Assembly: GCA_022451445.1 (NCBI GenBank)
Contig: JAKUSY010000183.1
Span: 1 to 6,416, forward strand
Reading direction: 5' to 3'
DNA: 6,416 bases
Source: Planctomycetota bacterium
GTDB taxonomy: Bacteria > Planctomycetota > UBA8108
This document shows positions 6,082 through 6,416 of the stretch, one piece after another. Position 1 is the stretch's first letter; each line of letters begins with the position of its first letter. Under the pieces are notes generated by a model, which did no database searches, had not been told where the DNA came from, and saw only the letters and a program-made list of their open reading frames with translations. Position numbers and translations under genes: made by a program.

Positions 6082-6416
6082 ATGCTGAACCCCGGTGACT
6101 TCAAGAAAGGCCAGATCATCGATATCGATGGCCACCCCTGCATGATCGAAAAGATCACCATGCAGACTCCTTCCTCACGCGGCGGCAATACCAGCTGGAA
6201 GGTCCGCGCGAGGAACCTGAGGACCAAGCAGAAGGTCGACAAGCCCTTTCGCAGCGGGGATACGGCCATCGAGCCGGACTTCGAGAAGCGACACGTCCAG
6301 TTCCTCTACCGGGATACGACCGATCTTCAGTTCATGGACTTTGACAGCTACGACCAGTTCGCCCTGCCGAGTGATGGTTTCAGCGAAGAAGCTGGCTACC
6401 TCATCGACAACCTCGG
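6082..6416 (+). CDS. efp: Elongation factor P family protein, EfpL/YeiP-like, truncated by the window edge
   Basis: The first 111 codons of an EF-P-family protein are present, about 60% of the usual 185-190 residues; the rest lies beyond 6416. EF-P proteins bind between the ribosomal P and E sites and relieve stalling at consecutive prolines. The N-terminal KOW-like domain (NPGDFKKGQIIDIDG, 3-17) is followed by the tRNA-facing loop MQTPSSRGGNTSWK (27-40), then RTKQKVDKPFRSGD (47-60). The second domain begins around VQFLYRD (72-78) and FMDFDSYDQF (84-93). The loop has arginine at position 33 and aligns without gaps to E. coli EfpL (YeiP, SPTARGAATLYK) as I recall it. It differs from classical EF-P, which has a modifiable lysine in a PGKG context. 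GAGG at 6074-6077 is only four bases before ATG, a short but usable spacing. The family call is firm; the EfpL subtype is likely but rests on half the protein. Confidence 0.88.
   Translation, partial: MLNPGDFKKGQIIDIDGHPCMIEKITMQTPSSRGGNTSWKVRARNLRTKQKVDKPFRSGDTAIEPDFEKRHVQFLYRDTTDLQFMDFDSYDQFALPSDGFSEEAGYLIDNL

Noticed and set aside
5838..6269. Open frame of 143 codons on the - strand across the end of the beta-RFAP synthase gene and the start of the EF-P-family gene
   Set aside because: It spans the intergenic gap and is antisense to two recognised genes, with no recognisable domain.

Overview
The window is GC-rich (roughly 60% or more), gene-dense bacterial chromosome with every recognisable gene on the + strand. 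Gene content points to Planctomycetota or a similar bacterium that carries tetrahydromethanopterin (H4MPT) C1-metabolism genes. It combines a beta-RFAP synthase and a DUF447 protein (methanopterin-type cofactor genes, known from methanogens, methylotrophic proteobacteria and planctomycetes), a secreted CotH-kinase-family protein, and a small DUF3311-type membrane protein paired with a sodium/solute symporter. The phylum call is an inference from gene content, not from a marker gene.

Layout. Positions 1-198 hold the end of an unidentified neighbour at most, a small hairpin, and a good sigma70-like promoter (117-145) overlapped by two inverted repeats. Positions 199-2189 are a two-gene transport unit: a small two-helix membrane protein whose stop overlaps the start of an SSS-family symporter. 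The symporter has an unusual insert of about 100 residues, predicted to be periplasmic. A 108-base gap with a possible -10 box and a foldable leader precedes a secreted CotH-family protein (2298-3707) with a basic, low-complexity C-terminal tail.

Positions 3726-5973 hold a promoter candidate and a three-gene operon joined by 4-base ATGA and GTGA overlaps: pabA (glutamine amidotransferase for p-aminobenzoate), a DUF447 protein and beta-RFAP synthase. PabA helps make pABA, and beta-RFAP synthase joins pABA to PRPP in the first committed step of the arylamine arm of methanopterin synthesis, so the operon reads as a cofactor-supply unit. DUF447 has no assigned reaction, but its flavin-binding-type fold and its position between the two enzymes suggest a role in the same pathway.

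After a 108-base gap with a weak hairpin, the window ends inside an elongation factor P-family gene (6082 to the edge). Its loop carries arginine at position 33 in an EfpL/YeiP-like context rather than the lysine of classical EF-P. I saw no tRNA, rRNA, CRISPR array, insertion sequence or prophage. The strongest leads are the pabA-DUF447-beta-RFAP synthase operon, the extra domain in the symporter, the dyads over the first promoter and the EfpL-like factor.
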